DNA from: JAPOXR01 sp965221815
Lineage (GTDB): Bacteria > Pseudomonadota > Alphaproteobacteria > Rhodobacterales > Rhodobacteraceae
NCBI GenBank assembly: GCA_965221815.1
Contig: OZ244915.1
Location: forward strand, 3,286,001-3,350,000
DNA length: 64,000 nt
Reading direction: 5' to 3'
Below the pieces are notes generated by a model, which saw only the letters and a program-made list of their open reading frames with translations, did no database searches and had not been told where the DNA came from. Of this stretch, positions 53,884 to 63,535 are shown in pieces. The stretch's first letter is position 1; every line of letters begins with the position of its first letter. Position numbers and translations under genes: made by a program.

Positions 53884-54858
53884 TCAGTCATTGATGTGCG
53901 CCTGCAATTGTGCGTCCAGCATCGGGCGGTACGTCATCGTCATCCAGTCAGCATCGACGATTGCGCCCTGCTGGCCAATGACCGTGCGGGCCAGTTCATG
54001 TCCGATCCTCATGGACATGCCGGGGTCACAACCGGCCAGTTCTCCAAGGAGGTAACCCGCATTGAAACCATCGCCCGCGGCGGTTGTATCCACGACCGTT
54101 TCCGCGGCTGGCCATTCGATTTCATCGTCATGAGGCCCGAGACTCACAGGTCCGGCGCCGCCACGCTTCAGGCTCCCGCGCAACACACCCCATGATCGCA
54201 ACCGGGCGGTCACCGCGGTCTCGTCCGCGTCGCCGAAGAGCGCAATCTCATCATCAAGTGATGGCAAGCCAATATCAGTGCACCGCCAGAATTTTTCCAT
54301 TTCGCCGCGAGCCGTGGCGGGACTGTCCCAGAGTTGAGGCCGGTAATTGCTGTCGAATACGACGACTCCCCCCTTTGCGCGAAAGGCTTTCAACGCATTG
54401 CAGAGGAGATTGCGCGCCGTTTCGGTCAGAATGGCCAGCGTGATGCCGGAAATCAGGATATGGGAATAATGGGCAATGACTTCTGCCGGTTCGCGCCCAT
54501 CTTCGTCAAACATTGTGCGCGCCGCCGAGGTCGTCCGCCAATAGGAAAAACGACGCTCACCCGTGCGGTCAGTTTCAATGGCGTAAAGCCCCGGCATGCG
54601 CTTGGGATGGCAGATAATATCGCATGTCTTGATATCCCTTGCCAACATATCCCGCAGGATACGGTCGGAAAAACTGTCACTGCCAAGAACGGTGACATAG
54701 CTGACCTCAATCGCGGGCGCATTCGCCTTGAGATAAGCGGCGGTGTTGTAGGTGTCTCCGGCGATGCTCAATCGGGCGCTGTCACCACCACGCAGAGTGA
54801 CCTCGATCATGACTTCGCCAATACAGGCCACACGAATGGCTGATACCGGATTGTTCAC
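53884..54858 (-). CDS. kdgK: PfkB-family sugar kinase, probably 2-keto-3-deoxygluconate kinase
   Basis: A 324-residue kinase. N-terminal GEVMIEVTLRGGDSARLSIA and AGDTYNTAAYL match KDG kinases; the anion-hole motif is DTTAAGDGFNAGYL with the catalytic Asp. It would phosphorylate KDG to KDPG, the entry to the lower Entner-Doudoroff pathway. It overlaps the GntR gene by four bases, so regulator and kinase are co-translated. No KDPG aldolase is in the window. Confidence 0.82.
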   Translation of the reverse strand: MNNPVSAIRVACIGEVMIEVTLRGGDSARLSIAGDTYNTAAYLKANAPAIEVSYVTVLGSDSFSDRILRDMLARDIKTCDIICHPKRMPGLYAIETDRTGERRFSYWRTTSAARTMFDEDGREPAEVIAHYSHILISGITLAILTETARNLLCNALKAFRAKGGVVVFDSNYRPQLWDSPATARGEMEKFWRCTDIGLPSLDDEIALFGDADETAVTARLRSWGVLRGSLKRGGAGPVSLGPHDDEIEWPAAETVVDTTAAGDGFNAGYLLGELAGCDPGMSMRIGHELARTVIGQQGAIVDADWMTMTYRPMLDAQLQAHIND

Positions 54859-55574
54859 GGTTGATGACCAAAAGTCTGGCGGACCTGGTTCCAGGCAGCG
54901 TCAAGGTGCTCGCGCAGGGCCGTCTCGGCGGCATCCGCATCACGCATCAGAATCGATTCGAAAATCCGGCTATGCGCCTGGTAGTTGGTGAGATTGCGCG
55001 CGGCATCGCGCGGCATCTTCAGCCAGTGACCCGAGAGCCAGTGGGTATAGGCCTTGTGAATTTGCGGCAATGCCGGATTGTCCGGGACCTCGTAGAGGAT
55101 TCGGTGAAAGGCGTGATCAGTCTCATAAAATCGCTGGGAATCATCAATTGTAGCCTCATTGTCAACCAAGGCCCGCTGCATCCGTGTGAGATGGTCCTTG
55201 GTCGCATGCAAGGCGGCATCGCGGACCAGTGAGGCTTCCATCATGATCCGCAACTCAAACAGGCTTCGCACGCCACCAGGCATCGCAAGGAGGCGGTTGA
55301 TGGAAGACCCGACGGTCTCGATGGCGGCTTCATAGCCCGGTTTGCGCACAATCGGTCGAAAACGTGGTCGCGATTCAACAAGCCCTCTGGCGGCCAGCAT
55401 CTGCACCGCTTCACGAACAACTGTGCGGCTGACAGCAAAAACTTCCATGATCTCCCGCTCAGGTGGCAGTGGCTGGCCAACAGCGAGGGTGCCGTCATTG
55501 ATCTGTTGCTCGAGGATTGTGACCAAACTGTCCATAGCCCGTTCACTGACATTTTGGCGGATGGGATCAGTCAT
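54855..55574 (-). CDS. FadR-subfamily GntR transcriptional regulator
   Basis: A 239-residue regulator. The N-terminal winged helix (LAVGQPLPPEREIMEVFAVS, TVVREAVQMLAARGLVESRP) precedes an FCD helical ligand-binding domain (DHAFHRILYEVPDNP with its metal-binding Asp/His). It is divergent from the sugar-acid operon at 55730 and probably represses both directions; two matching operators lie just upstream. Confidence 0.88.
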   Translation of the reverse strand: MTDPIRQNVSERAMDSLVTILEQQINDGTLAVGQPLPPEREIMEVFAVSRTVVREAVQMLAARGLVESRPRFRPIVRKPGYEAAIETVGSSINRLLAMPGGVRSLFELRIMMEASLVRDAALHATKDHLTRMQRALVDNEATIDDSQRFYETDHAFHRILYEVPDNPALPQIHKAYTHWLSGHWLKMPRDAARNLTNYQAHSRIFESILMRDADAAETALREHLDAAWNQVRQTFGHQP

Positions 55575-55591
55575 GCATCAATCACAGTCCT

Positions 55592-55617
55592 TGGTAAGAC
55601 AATAACTTGTCCGACAA
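55592..55617. promoter_or_regulatory. Paired FadR-type GntR operators
   Basis: TTGTCCGACAA (55607-55617, an 11-bp palindrome) and TGGTAAGACAA (55592-55602) both fit the TNGTNNNACNA pattern of FadR-type regulators, centres 15 bp apart. They lie 18-43 bases upstream of the regulator start in the shared intergenic zone. Confidence 0.55.
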
Positions 55618-55729
55618 TATAAGGATAAATCTCGCCAGGACATCTTCACAACAAAAAGCTGGACATGCATCCTTTTTTGTCATACCAAACTGCTTTTTGT
55701 CTTGCAATGGGAACCAGGCGCAGGCAGCC

Positions 55730-56857
55730 ATGGCTTTGATCAGGGACATATCGGTTCGGCTTTTTAATCTGCCATTGCGGGAAGTCTTGGCTGATGCCAA
55801 GCATGGGGATCATACGCATTTTGAGCTGATCACGGCAACGGTGATGACCAATGCAGGTGAGGAAGGAACAGGCTACACCTATACCGGCGGTCGAGGGGGT
55901 GCGGCTATAGCCGCGATGATAACGCATGACCTGGTTCCTTTTCTGATGGGTCGTGACTCGACCGCGGTCGAGTCCTTGTCCGACAATATGCAATGGCATC
56001 TGCATTATGTCGGTCGTGGTGGGGTGGCGGCTTTTGCCATTTCAGCCGTGGATATTGCACTCTGGGATCTGCGTTGCCGGAGGTCCGGTCAACCACTGTG
56101 GAAGATGGCCGGCGGCGCGGGCGATCGATGCAAGGCTTACCGCGGTGGTATTGACTTGAACTTCTCGCGCGACAAGCTGATTCGGCAGACCGAAGAGTTT
56201 ATTTCTGAGGGTTTCAATGGGGTCAAAATCAAAGTGGGTCGCCCCGAATTGTCGGACGATGTCGCGCGCGTTCGTGCCATTAGGGAGGTCCTTGGTCCGA
56301 ACCGTGTGATGATGGTGGATGCCAATTTCACCTTTACCGTTGCCGAGGCGATTGAAGCAGCGCAGGCCTTTGCCGCGCATGATATCCTGTGGTTCGAAGA
56401 GCCGATTATTCCGGAGGACACGGCGGGATATGCGAAGATTGCAGAACAGACCGGTGTGAAACTGGCGATGGGAGAAAATCTCCACACGATTCACGAATTC
56501 GAGCAGGCATTGCAATCTGCAGGACTGAGTTACATCCAGCCCGATGCTTCCAATTGTGGGGGGATTACCGGTTGGTTACGCGTTGCCGAACGCAGTCAAC
56601 AGCATGAGATTCCGGTCTGCAGTCATGGGATGCAGGAATTGCATGTGAGTCTGGTTTCGTCTCGTCCCAATGCCGGCTGGCTGGAAGTCCATTCCTTTCC
56701 TATTGATGAATATACCACGCGTCCGCTCGTGCTCGAAAACTCCCGCGCAGTTGCTCCTCATGAGCCGGGTATCGGTGTGGTCTTTGATTGGGAAAAGCTG
56801 CAAGCTGCCAATGAGCAAACGGTTGGGGCACATCGTCAGATGGGGCAGGCCGCATGA
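55730..56857 (+). CDS. Enolase-superfamily sugar-acid dehydratase (MR/MLE family) 1
   Basis: A 375-residue protein. I chose the ATG at 55730 (MALIRDISVRLF), as upstream residues look non-coding. Catalytic landmarks: Lys pair GVKIKVG (166/168), metal ligands in MVDANF (Asp197), WFEEPI (Glu223), MGENLH (Glu249), and His in CSHGMQ (299). The MR-subgroup layout with VKIKVG and a C-terminal His fits a galactarate/talarate-type dehydratase, but the substrate cannot be fixed. First gene of the plus-strand operon, overlapping the next by four bases. Confidence 0.85.
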   Translation: MALIRDISVRLFNLPLREVLADAKHGDHTHFELITATVMTNAGEEGTGYTYTGGRGGAAIAAMITHDLVPFLMGRDSTAVESLSDNMQWHLHYVGRGGVAAFAISAVDIALWDLRCRRSGQPLWKMAGGAGDRCKAYRGGIDLNFSRDKLIRQTEEFISEGFNGVKIKVGRPELSDDVARVRAIREVLGPNRVMMVDANFTFTVAEAIEAAQAFAAHDILWFEEPIIPEDTAGYAKIAEQTGVKLAMGENLHTIHEFEQALQSAGLSYIQPDASNCGGITGWLRVAERSQQHEIPVCSHGMQELHVSLVSSRPNAGWLEVHSFPIDEYTTRPLVLENSRAVAPHEPGIGVVFDWEKLQAANEQTVGAHRQMGQAA

Positions 56858-57897
56858 GTGAGATGATGACAGCAGCTGTCTATCGGGGAAATCGCTCCTT
56901 CGTGATCGAGCAGCGTGCGGCCAAGCCTCCGGAACCGGGTGAAGTCGCGGTGGGAGTCGCCTATTGCGGAATTTGTGGCACAGATATGCATGTGTTCCAT
57001 GGCAATATGGATGCACGTGTGGGTCACAATCGGGTCATTGGACATGAAATGTCGGGAATGGTGACGGCACTCGGGGAGGGAGTCTCACGGGTCGCAGTCG
57101 GACAGAAAGTTTCGGTTCGACCCTTGGATTCCTGTGGAGATTGTCCGGCATGTGAGGCCAGTCATCGACATATTTGTCACAATCTGCGCTTTCTGGGTCT
57201 CGATACTGACGGGGCGATGCAACAAATCTGGAATGTGCCCGCACATGTTCTTCATATCCTGCCAGACGGTCTGCGCATGGAACATGCAGCTCTTATCGAG
57301 CCTGTTGCAGTGGCCTGTCACGATGTTCGTCGTGCCGCATTGCGGGTCGGTGAGGATGTGCTGGTGATCGGCGGCGGTCCTATTGGTATCCTGTGTGCGA
57401 TGGTTGCCCGCGCATCGGGTGGCCGGGTTCTGCTGTCCGAAGTCAATCCGCACCGCGTGGAGATTGCTCGCAAACTCGGTTTTGACGTGATCAACCCGTC
57501 CGAAGAGGACTTGTCGGCGGTCGTTGCAACGCGCACCGAAGGAAAGGGTGCTGACATCGTTTTTGAGGTTTCGGGAACACAGGCGGGTGTCGATGATATG
57601 ACGGCGTGTGCCGCGGTGCGATCCCGCATCGTGATGGTGGCCATTCATGCGCAGAAGCCGAAGATCGACCTCTTTCAGTTCTTCTGGCGTGAACTCGAAC
57701 TTCTGGGTGCGCGAGTCTACGAGGAAGAGGATTATGAACAGGCGATTGCCATTCTCGCTGACGGTGACATCGATGTGGATGCGGTGATCACGGAGATCCG
57801 GCCGCTGTCGGCGATTCAGACAGCCTTCGAAGACCTGGACACGAGTCCAACCGCGTTGAAGAGCCTGATCAAAGTCGGAGAACCGCAATGCGTATGA
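56854..57897 (+). CDS. Zinc-dependent medium-chain alcohol dehydrogenase
   Basis: A 347-residue enzyme. Catalytic zinc: CGICGTDMHVFHG and GHEMSG; structural zinc Cys set in CGDCPACEASHRHIC; cofactor loop VIGGGPIGILCA with NAD-favouring Glu (LSEVNPHR). Related to sorbitol and threonine dehydrogenases. In this operon it probably oxidises a sugar or sugar acid. Confidence 0.88.
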   Translation: MSEMMTAAVYRGNRSFVIEQRAAKPPEPGEVAVGVAYCGICGTDMHVFHGNMDARVGHNRVIGHEMSGMVTALGEGVSRVAVGQKVSVRPLDSCGDCPACEASHRHICHNLRFLGLDTDGAMQQIWNVPAHVLHILPDGLRMEHAALIEPVAVACHDVRRAALRVGEDVLVIGGGPIGILCAMVARASGGRVLLSEVNPHRVEIARKLGFDVINPSEEDLSAVVATRTEGKGADIVFEVSGTQAGVDDMTACAAVRSRIVMVAIHAQKPKIDLFQFFWRELELLGARVYEEEDYEQAIAILADGDIDVDAVITEIRPLSAIQTAFEDLDTSPTALKSLIKVGEPQCV

Positions 57898-58658
57898 AGG
57901 CTGCGTTTGATCTCACCGGAAAAACTGCGCTCGTCACCGGTGCCAAACGTGGGATCGGCCGCGCGATTGCCGAGGGGTTGGCCGCTGCCGGTGCCGACAT
58001 TGTCGCTGCCAGCGTCAGTTTGGAACAGGACGGTTCTGCGGTCGGTGCTGTCATTGCAGGTATGGGGCGCAGTTTTGCCGCTTACCAGGCGGACTTTGGT
58101 CATCGCGATTCACTCAGGTCCTTGATTGCCGATCTTAAGCGGGATGGCATTGCCCCCGATATTCTTGTCAATAATGCGGGCACGATTCGGCGCAAGGAGA
58201 CCGTCGAACATCCCGATGAATGGTGGGATGAGGTCATCGCGGTGAATCTCACCGCACAGTTCATTCTCAGCCGTGAGATCGGTCGCACAATGGTGGCGCG
58301 TGGGCACGGAAAGATCATCTTCATTGCATCGTTGCTGACTTTTCAGGGTGGAATTACGGTTCCTGGATACGCGGCATCAAAAGGCGGTGTCGGGCAGTTG
58401 ACCAAGGCTCTCGCCAATGAATGGGCGGGGAGTGGAGTCAATGTGAATGCGCTTGCGCCCGGTTATGTGGCCACCGACAATACCCGTGCATTAATTGACG
58501 ATCCTGTTCGTCAGAAGGCCATTCTCGAGCGTATTCCCCAAGGAAGATGGGGAACCCCCGGGGATCTTGCCGGGCCAGCGGTATTTCTCGCCTCATCGGC
58601 ATCAGACTACGTTAATGGCGAAGTTCTCGTCGTTGATGGTGGCTGGATGGGGCGGTAG
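57888..58658 (+). CDS. Short-chain dehydrogenase, KduD-like
   Basis: A 256-residue SDR. Cofactor motif TGAKRGIGRAIAEGL, NNAG at about 94, catalytic Tyr-Lys in YAASKGGVGQL, and NALAPGYVATDN. Closest in pattern to 2-deoxy-D-gluconate 3-dehydrogenase and gluconate 5-dehydrogenase. It overlaps the alcohol dehydrogenase by ten bases; a second ATG two codons in is possible. Confidence 0.85.
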   Translation: MRMKAAFDLTGKTALVTGAKRGIGRAIAEGLAAAGADIVAASVSLEQDGSAVGAVIAGMGRSFAAYQADFGHRDSLRSLIADLKRDGIAPDILVNNAGTIRRKETVEHPDEWWDEVIAVNLTAQFILSREIGRTMVARGHGKIIFIASLLTFQGGITVPGYAASKGGVGQLTKALANEWAGSGVNVNALAPGYVATDNTRALIDDPVRQKAILERIPQGRWGTPGDLAGPAVFLASSASDYVNGEVLVVDGGWMGR

Positions 58659-58780
58659 TGTGAACAGTCTGTGTAGCGTAACCTGCCATTATGGGCATCA
58701 ACTCAAGCTCGGGCCAGCGGTTGGCTGTTGACCAGTCGTCTGCAGTTCGAGCCCAACATCTTTATGGAGGAATCCAAATC

Positions 58781-59797
58781 ATGACAGTGTTCAACAGAGT
58801 AACCCTTGCAGTTTCGGCTGCGATGTTAGCGCTCGGCGCATCAGCCGTTTCAGCGCAGACAAATTTGCGAATCCAGACGCACTTTTCGCAAGAGACTCTC
58901 TCGGGTCAGATGGCAGAAAAATATATCAATGACATTGCTGCCATGTCGAATGGCGAAATACAGGTTGAGATGTTCTATGCATCGTCGGTGGTCAAATCCG
59001 CTGAGACGTTTGATGCAGCGGCGACCGGTATTCTCGATTGTGACATGACGGGCGGTGCCTACCAGACCGGCAAGAATCCGGCTTTCCAGTTCGCTGGCGA
59101 CCTGATGGGTGGATATGCCAATCCTTACCAGCAGATGGCCTGGTTGCTCCATGGTGACGGGCGGGCCGCGCTCAACGAACTGTACAATCAGCATAATATG
59201 GAATTTGTCGGCTGGTGGATTCCGGGTCCCGAGTCACTTTCATCAACCCGTCCGATCCGTAATGTTGAAGATTTCAAGGATTGGAAATTCCGTTCGCCGC
59301 CAGGTCTGGCCACCAAGGTCTTTTCAAATCTTGGTGCCTCGCCAATCGTGATGGATTTCAACGAGATCTTTACGGCACTCGAAACCGGCATCATTGATGG
59401 CGCTGATGCGGCGAATTTGACCAACAATATCGGTTTGGGTCTCTATGATATCGCAAAACATACAAATTTCCCCGGTTTTCATTCGATGCCAGCCGACCAT
59501 TTGGCCTGCCGCAAGGATGTCTGGGATGCGATGCCGGAGCATCACAAGCATATCATGATTGTCGCCATGGATGCGCTGGCGATGCATAATGCCACCATCA
59601 ACGAGGTCATGAATGCGCGGAATGCCGTGGCACTGCGCGAAAAAGGCGTGAATCTCTATGAATGGTCGCCCGAGGAGTTGGCGAAGTTCCGGACTGCGGT
59701 GAAAGCCGGCTGGGAAGAGTTTGCGACGACACCGGAAGCCAAAGAGCTTCTGCAAAGCCATGTCGACTTCCTGGTTGATATCGGTGCGATGAGATAA
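58781..59797 (+). CDS. TRAP transporter solute-binding protein (DctP family)
   Basis: A 338-residue periplasmic binding protein. ATG with GGAGG 12 bases upstream; signal peptide ends SAVSA-QTN. The region WWIPGPESLSSTRPIRNVED with KFRSPPG holds the conserved Arg that clamps carboxylates in this family. It delivers an organic acid to the DctQM permease encoded just downstream. A strong hairpin follows and probably keeps this transcript abundant. Confidence 0.92.
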   Translation: MTVFNRVTLAVSAAMLALGASAVSAQTNLRIQTHFSQETLSGQMAEKYINDIAAMSNGEIQVEMFYASSVVKSAETFDAAATGILDCDMTGGAYQTGKNPAFQFAGDLMGGYANPYQQMAWLLHGDGRAALNELYNQHNMEFVGWWIPGPESLSSTRPIRNVEDFKDWKFRSPPGLATKVFSNLGASPIVMDFNEIFTALETGIIDGADAANLTNNIGLGLYDIAKHTNFPGFHSMPADHLACRKDVWDAMPEHHKHIMIVAMDALAMHNATINEVMNARNAVALREKGVNLYEWSPEELAKFRTAVKAGWEEFATTPEAKELLQSHVDFLVDIGAMR

Positions 59798-59817
59798 CGC
59801 AACCGCATTCAAAACGT

Positions 59818-59847
59818 GCGGCAGGACCTGGCCACAGGTCCTGCCGC
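59818..59847 (+). terminator. Intergenic stem-loop after the TRAP binding-protein gene
   Basis: A perfect 13-bp stem (GCGGCAGGACCTG with its complement, loop GCCA) without a T-run, 21 bases after the stop. It is likely an RNA-stabilising or attenuating hairpin giving the binding protein in excess of the permease. Confidence 0.7.
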
Positions 59848-59864
59848 AAAGTGACGACAATTCG

Positions 59865-61034
59865 ATGAAAGTCACCCGGGTCACGAGTCATGTACTGGCT
59901 TATGACATGGAGGAAACACTCGGTTATTCACAGCAATATTTTTCCCAGCGAACCGCCCATCTCGTGGAAGTCGAAACCGATGAAGGTCTTCGCGGCTGGG
60001 GCGAGTGTTTTGGACCGGGCGAGGTGGCCATTGCCAACAAGAGCATCATTGACAATGTCATCGCACCATTGGTCCTCGGTGCGGATCCACTCGACCGCGA
60101 TGTCATTTGGCACCGGGTCTATAATCGATTGCGAGACCATGGGCAGAAGGGAATGCCGCTGCAGGCCCTGTCCGGAGTTGACATCGCGCTCTGGGACATC
60201 GTGGGGAAATCCACACAGCTTCCTCTCCACAAACTGGTTGGTGGCAAACACCGGGATACAGTCCCGGTCTACGGTTACGGCATGATGCTCAGGCCTGATG
60301 ACAGGTTTGAGGAACTCGTGGCACGTTTTCGTGATGAAGCCCAAACCATTCGGGACGCTGGATTTGTGGCGGTCAAGATGAAGCTTGGCAAGGGGCCAAA
60401 AGAAGATGTCCGACTGGCGCAGGCTGTCCGCGAGGGGCTTGGCCCTGAGGGCGAATTCATGGCGGATGCAAATCATTGCTATACCACCAGCGATGCATTT
60501 TATGTCGGCCATGCGCTGGAAGAACTGAACGCCTACTGGTTTGAAGAACCCGTTGCCCCGGAAAATCTCGATGGCTATCGGGAATTGCGGACAGCACTGC
60601 GGATCAACATTGCCGGTGGCGAGGCGGAATTCAGCCGATGGGGGTGGCACAGTCTGCTGAGGAGCGGTGGACTCGATATTGCGCAACCCGAAGTCTGCGG
60701 GCTGGGCGGAATCAGCGAATATCTGCGGGTCCTGGCGCTCTGCCACGCCTATCACATACCTGTAGTCAACCATGTTTGGGGGTCAGCCATTGCGGTGGCC
60801 GTTAATCTCCAGCTGCTGGCGGCAATACCGCCCATGCCGGGGGGATTGAGTCCCTGGGAGCCGATGCTGGAGCTTGATACGACGGACAACAGGCTGCGCG
60901 ACGACCTGCTGTTGGAGCCGCTTGATATTCACGGACAGGTGAAACGGAACAAGGGTCGGGCCGCCGTGCCGGAGGCACCGGGTCTTGGGGTTGCGCCTGA
61001 TCCTGATTTTATTGAACATTACCGGCTTGCATGA
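59865..61034 (+). CDS. Enolase-superfamily sugar-acid enzyme (MR/MLE family) 2
   Basis: A 389-residue protein. Catalytic landmarks: KMKLGKG (Lys171/173), MADANH (Asp201), WFEEPV (Glu227), GGEAEF (Glu253), and His in VNHVWGSAIAVAV. The VNHVWGS motif resembles D-galactarolactone cycloisomerase-type members. It lies between the binding protein and permease genes, so its substrate is probably the transported acid or a lactone of it. Confidence 0.82.
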   Translation: MKVTRVTSHVLAYDMEETLGYSQQYFSQRTAHLVEVETDEGLRGWGECFGPGEVAIANKSIIDNVIAPLVLGADPLDRDVIWHRVYNRLRDHGQKGMPLQALSGVDIALWDIVGKSTQLPLHKLVGGKHRDTVPVYGYGMMLRPDDRFEELVARFRDEAQTIRDAGFVAVKMKLGKGPKEDVRLAQAVREGLGPEGEFMADANHCYTTSDAFYVGHALEELNAYWFEEPVAPENLDGYRELRTALRINIAGGEAEFSRWGWHSLLRSGGLDIAQPEVCGLGGISEYLRVLALCHAYHIPVVNHVWGSAIAVAVNLQLLAAIPPMPGGLSPWEPMLELDTTDNRLRDDLLLEPLDIHGQVKRNKGRAAVPEAPGLGVAPDPDFIEHYRLA

Positions 61035-61047
61035 GGGAGGACATGTC

Positions 61048-61896
61048 GTGAAAGACCAGACGGGAGGCCTGATTGAATGGGTCATTCCTTTCGGCTTTGT
61101 TCTCTGTGCGAGTTGGGTCATCTGGCATTTGCCAGCATTCATACTGACCCTCGCACCACATGAAAATCCATCAAACCTGGCGCAGGTCACAGCCCTCCAA
61201 AAATCGATGGATGTGACTCCAAATCTACCGGGCCTGTTTGGCGGTGTTGCCGATATCGTGGACTGGGCGGCAATTGTCTGCATTCCGGTCTTGCTGGTTT
61301 TCGGTGTCACTGGTGTCCGGGTGGCGTCGATGGAGTTTCAGCATTGGAAAAAGATTGACCGTTTCGCCCTTTTTATCGGGCGGACCACGATGATGCTGAT
61401 CATCTCCATGACATTTGTCATGCTGTATGAAGTGTTTCTTCGCTACGCGCTGGAAGCTCCCACTCTGTGGGCCAACGAGTTGACATTGTGGATTGGGGGC
61501 TTTGTCTTTCTCTGTTCAGGATTTTACGCCATGCAACAGCGTAGCCATATTCGCATTTTCCTTCTTTATGATGCGATGCCACGGTCGGTGCAACGTGCCT
61601 TCGATATCATTTGGACAGGCATTTTCGTGCTGTTCGCTTTCTTTCTCGTTTACGGCAGTTACAAACAGGTTTTCATCGTCAAATTCTATCGTTGGGAATT
61701 GTTTGGAACGGCATTCGATCCGCCGATTCCGGCAACAATCCAGCCAGCGGTTCTGATCATTATCGTGCTGGTGGCAATTCAAGCTGTGTTGAATGTCATT
61801 TCCGACTGGAATCTTGAGTCGGAAAAACATTCAGCGCTGGATGATATCGATCAGGAAGACATCGAATCAATGAGAAGCTCAGTGGGAGATAACTGA
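61048..61896 (+). CDS. TRAP transporter small permease (DctQ), extended
   Basis: A 282-residue membrane protein. GTG start with GGGAGGA upstream, 13 bases after the previous stop. It has two extra N-terminal helices before the usual four-helix DctQ domain (FVMLYEVFLRYALEAPTLWA, FLCSGFYAMQQRSHIRI), so it is much longer than standard DctQ (about 160-180). It overlaps dctM by one base (TGATG). Confidence 0.88.
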   Translation: MKDQTGGLIEWVIPFGFVLCASWVIWHLPAFILTLAPHENPSNLAQVTALQKSMDVTPNLPGLFGGVADIVDWAAIVCIPVLLVFGVTGVRVASMEFQHWKKIDRFALFIGRTTMMLIISMTFVMLYEVFLRYALEAPTLWANELTLWIGGFVFLCSGFYAMQQRSHIRIFLLYDAMPRSVQRAFDIIWTGIFVLFAFFLVYGSYKQVFIVKFYRWELFGTAFDPPIPATIQPAVLIIIVLVAIQAVLNVISDWNLESEKHSALDDIDQEDIESMRSSVGDN

Positions 61897-63521
61897 TGGA
61901 TATTGGCACGATTTCCATTGTGCTCGTCCTCGGCCTGATCGTCCTGCTCGCGATCGGCATGCCGCTCGGATTGGCTTCGGCTTGTCTTGCGGCCCTGGTG
62001 CTGGTCATGAAGTTCGAGCCGACATTGCTGACCAACCCGCTGAGTTTTGGCGAAGGTTTACTGACCAAGACTCCGGGTACCGGACCCCTCTATATCCTGA
62101 CTCAGAAGGTCTTCGATCTGATGACAGAATATGTCTTGCTGTCGGTGCCGCTTTTTATCTTTATGGCGGCATTGCTCGAGCGGTCCGGGATTGCCAAGTC
62201 AATGTATGACTCGCTCGATTACTGGCTTTCGCAAGTGCGCGGCGGCATCGCGGTTGTGACATCATTGATGGCGGTCATTATGGCAGCCATGTCAGGGATC
62301 ATTGGCGGTGAAGTCGTTCTGCTGGGCCTCATTGCTCTGCCGCAAATGTTGCGGCTTGGCTACAACCAGAATCTGGCCATCGGGACGATCTGCGCAAGCG
62401 GCAGTCTGGGGACGATGATTCCGCCTTCGATCGTGTTGATCATTTATGGTTTGATTACCGAGACGTCGATCAAGGCCTTGTTTACCGGAGCTTTCGTTCC
62501 TGGCTTTATGCTGGCAAGCTTCATTATCATCTATATTCTGGTTCGGGTGAATTTGAACCCGTCGCTGGCACCGTTGCCGGAGCCGCGTGATGACGATGTT
62601 ACGGGGCGTGAGAAACTGGCCATGTTTGCCGCATTCCTGTCGATCCTGCTGGCCGGATTCTCAACACTTTTGTTTTTGCGGGCCGTTTTCTTCACCGTCA
62701 CCGGACAGAATGTTCTGGATGTGGGGGAAGATCCGATTTTTTGGGGAATGCCCTATCATATTCCCTATACCGCTACTGCCGCCGTCATTGGATTTGTCCT
62801 GGGGCGTTTCGTATTTGGACGTGAGCGAAGTGCCAGGGCCTGGGAACATGGAAAAGGTCTGGTGCCACCTTTCACCGTCATCGGGGTGGTACTTGGCTCG
62901 ATCTATGGTGGGGTGACGGGAATTACCGAGGCAGCGGGAATGGGCGCACTTGCTGTCTTCATCATCGCGGTTTTTCGCGGTGAAGCTTCGGTGGGGCTGG
63001 TCTGGGACAGTTTGATGCGCACCCTGCGTTCAACCGGGACGATCATTTGGGTCACCATCGGGGCGGCGGCGCTAGCCGGTGCCTATACCCTGGCAGGCGG
63101 GCCCAACTATATCGCCAATCTGATCGTCGGAAGCGAGTTGCCGACGATGCTGGTTCTGCTCACCATGATGTTTATCCTTTTGTTCATGGGAGCATTCATG
63201 GATTGGGTCGGTATCGTGTTGCTGATTATCCCGGTTTTCCTGCCAATTGTCAGAAAATTGCCAATTGAAGAGATTGGTTTTATCGGCCAGTTGGATCCGG
63301 CACATGTCTCGATCTGGTTCGGGGTTCTGTTCTGTATGAATATGCAGGTGAGCTTCTTGTCGCCGCCTTTTGGTCCAGCCGCCTTTTATTTGAAGTCAGT
63401 TGCACCGCCGCATATCTCGCTGACCGATATCTTTCGGGGCTTTTTGCCGTTCATTTGTGTTCAGCTCCTGGCCTTGACCGTGTTGCTCATCTGGCCGAAT
63501 ATCGTGACGTTGCTGTTATAG
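61896..63521 (+). CDS. TRAP transporter large permease (DctM)
   Basis: A 541-residue, multi-helix permease driving Na+-coupled acid uptake. VPLFIFMAALLERSGIAKSM, the GSLGTMIPPSIVLIIYG loop and the C-terminal MQVSFLSPPFGPAAFYLKSV are family hallmarks. It is longer than the usual 430 residues because of an extra helical part around residues 240-330. Last transport gene; a PhyH-type gene follows by 14 bases. Confidence 0.93.
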   Translation: MDIGTISIVLVLGLIVLLAIGMPLGLASACLAALVLVMKFEPTLLTNPLSFGEGLLTKTPGTGPLYILTQKVFDLMTEYVLLSVPLFIFMAALLERSGIAKSMYDSLDYWLSQVRGGIAVVTSLMAVIMAAMSGIIGGEVVLLGLIALPQMLRLGYNQNLAIGTICASGSLGTMIPPSIVLIIYGLITETSIKALFTGAFVPGFMLASFIIIYILVRVNLNPSLAPLPEPRDDDVTGREKLAMFAAFLSILLAGFSTLLFLRAVFFTVTGQNVLDVGEDPIFWGMPYHIPYTATAAVIGFVLGRFVFGRERSARAWEHGKGLVPPFTVIGVVLGSIYGGVTGITEAAGMGALAVFIIAVFRGEASVGLVWDSLMRTLRSTGTIIWVTIGAAALAGAYTLAGGPNYIANLIVGSELPTMLVLLTMMFILLFMGAFMDWVGIVLLIIPVFLPIVRKLPIEEIGFIGQLDPAHVSIWFGVLFCMNMQVSFLSPPFGPAAFYLKSVAPPHISLTDIFRGFLPFICVQLLALTVLLIWPNIVTLLL

Positions 63522-63535
63522 AGCAGGAGGATTCA

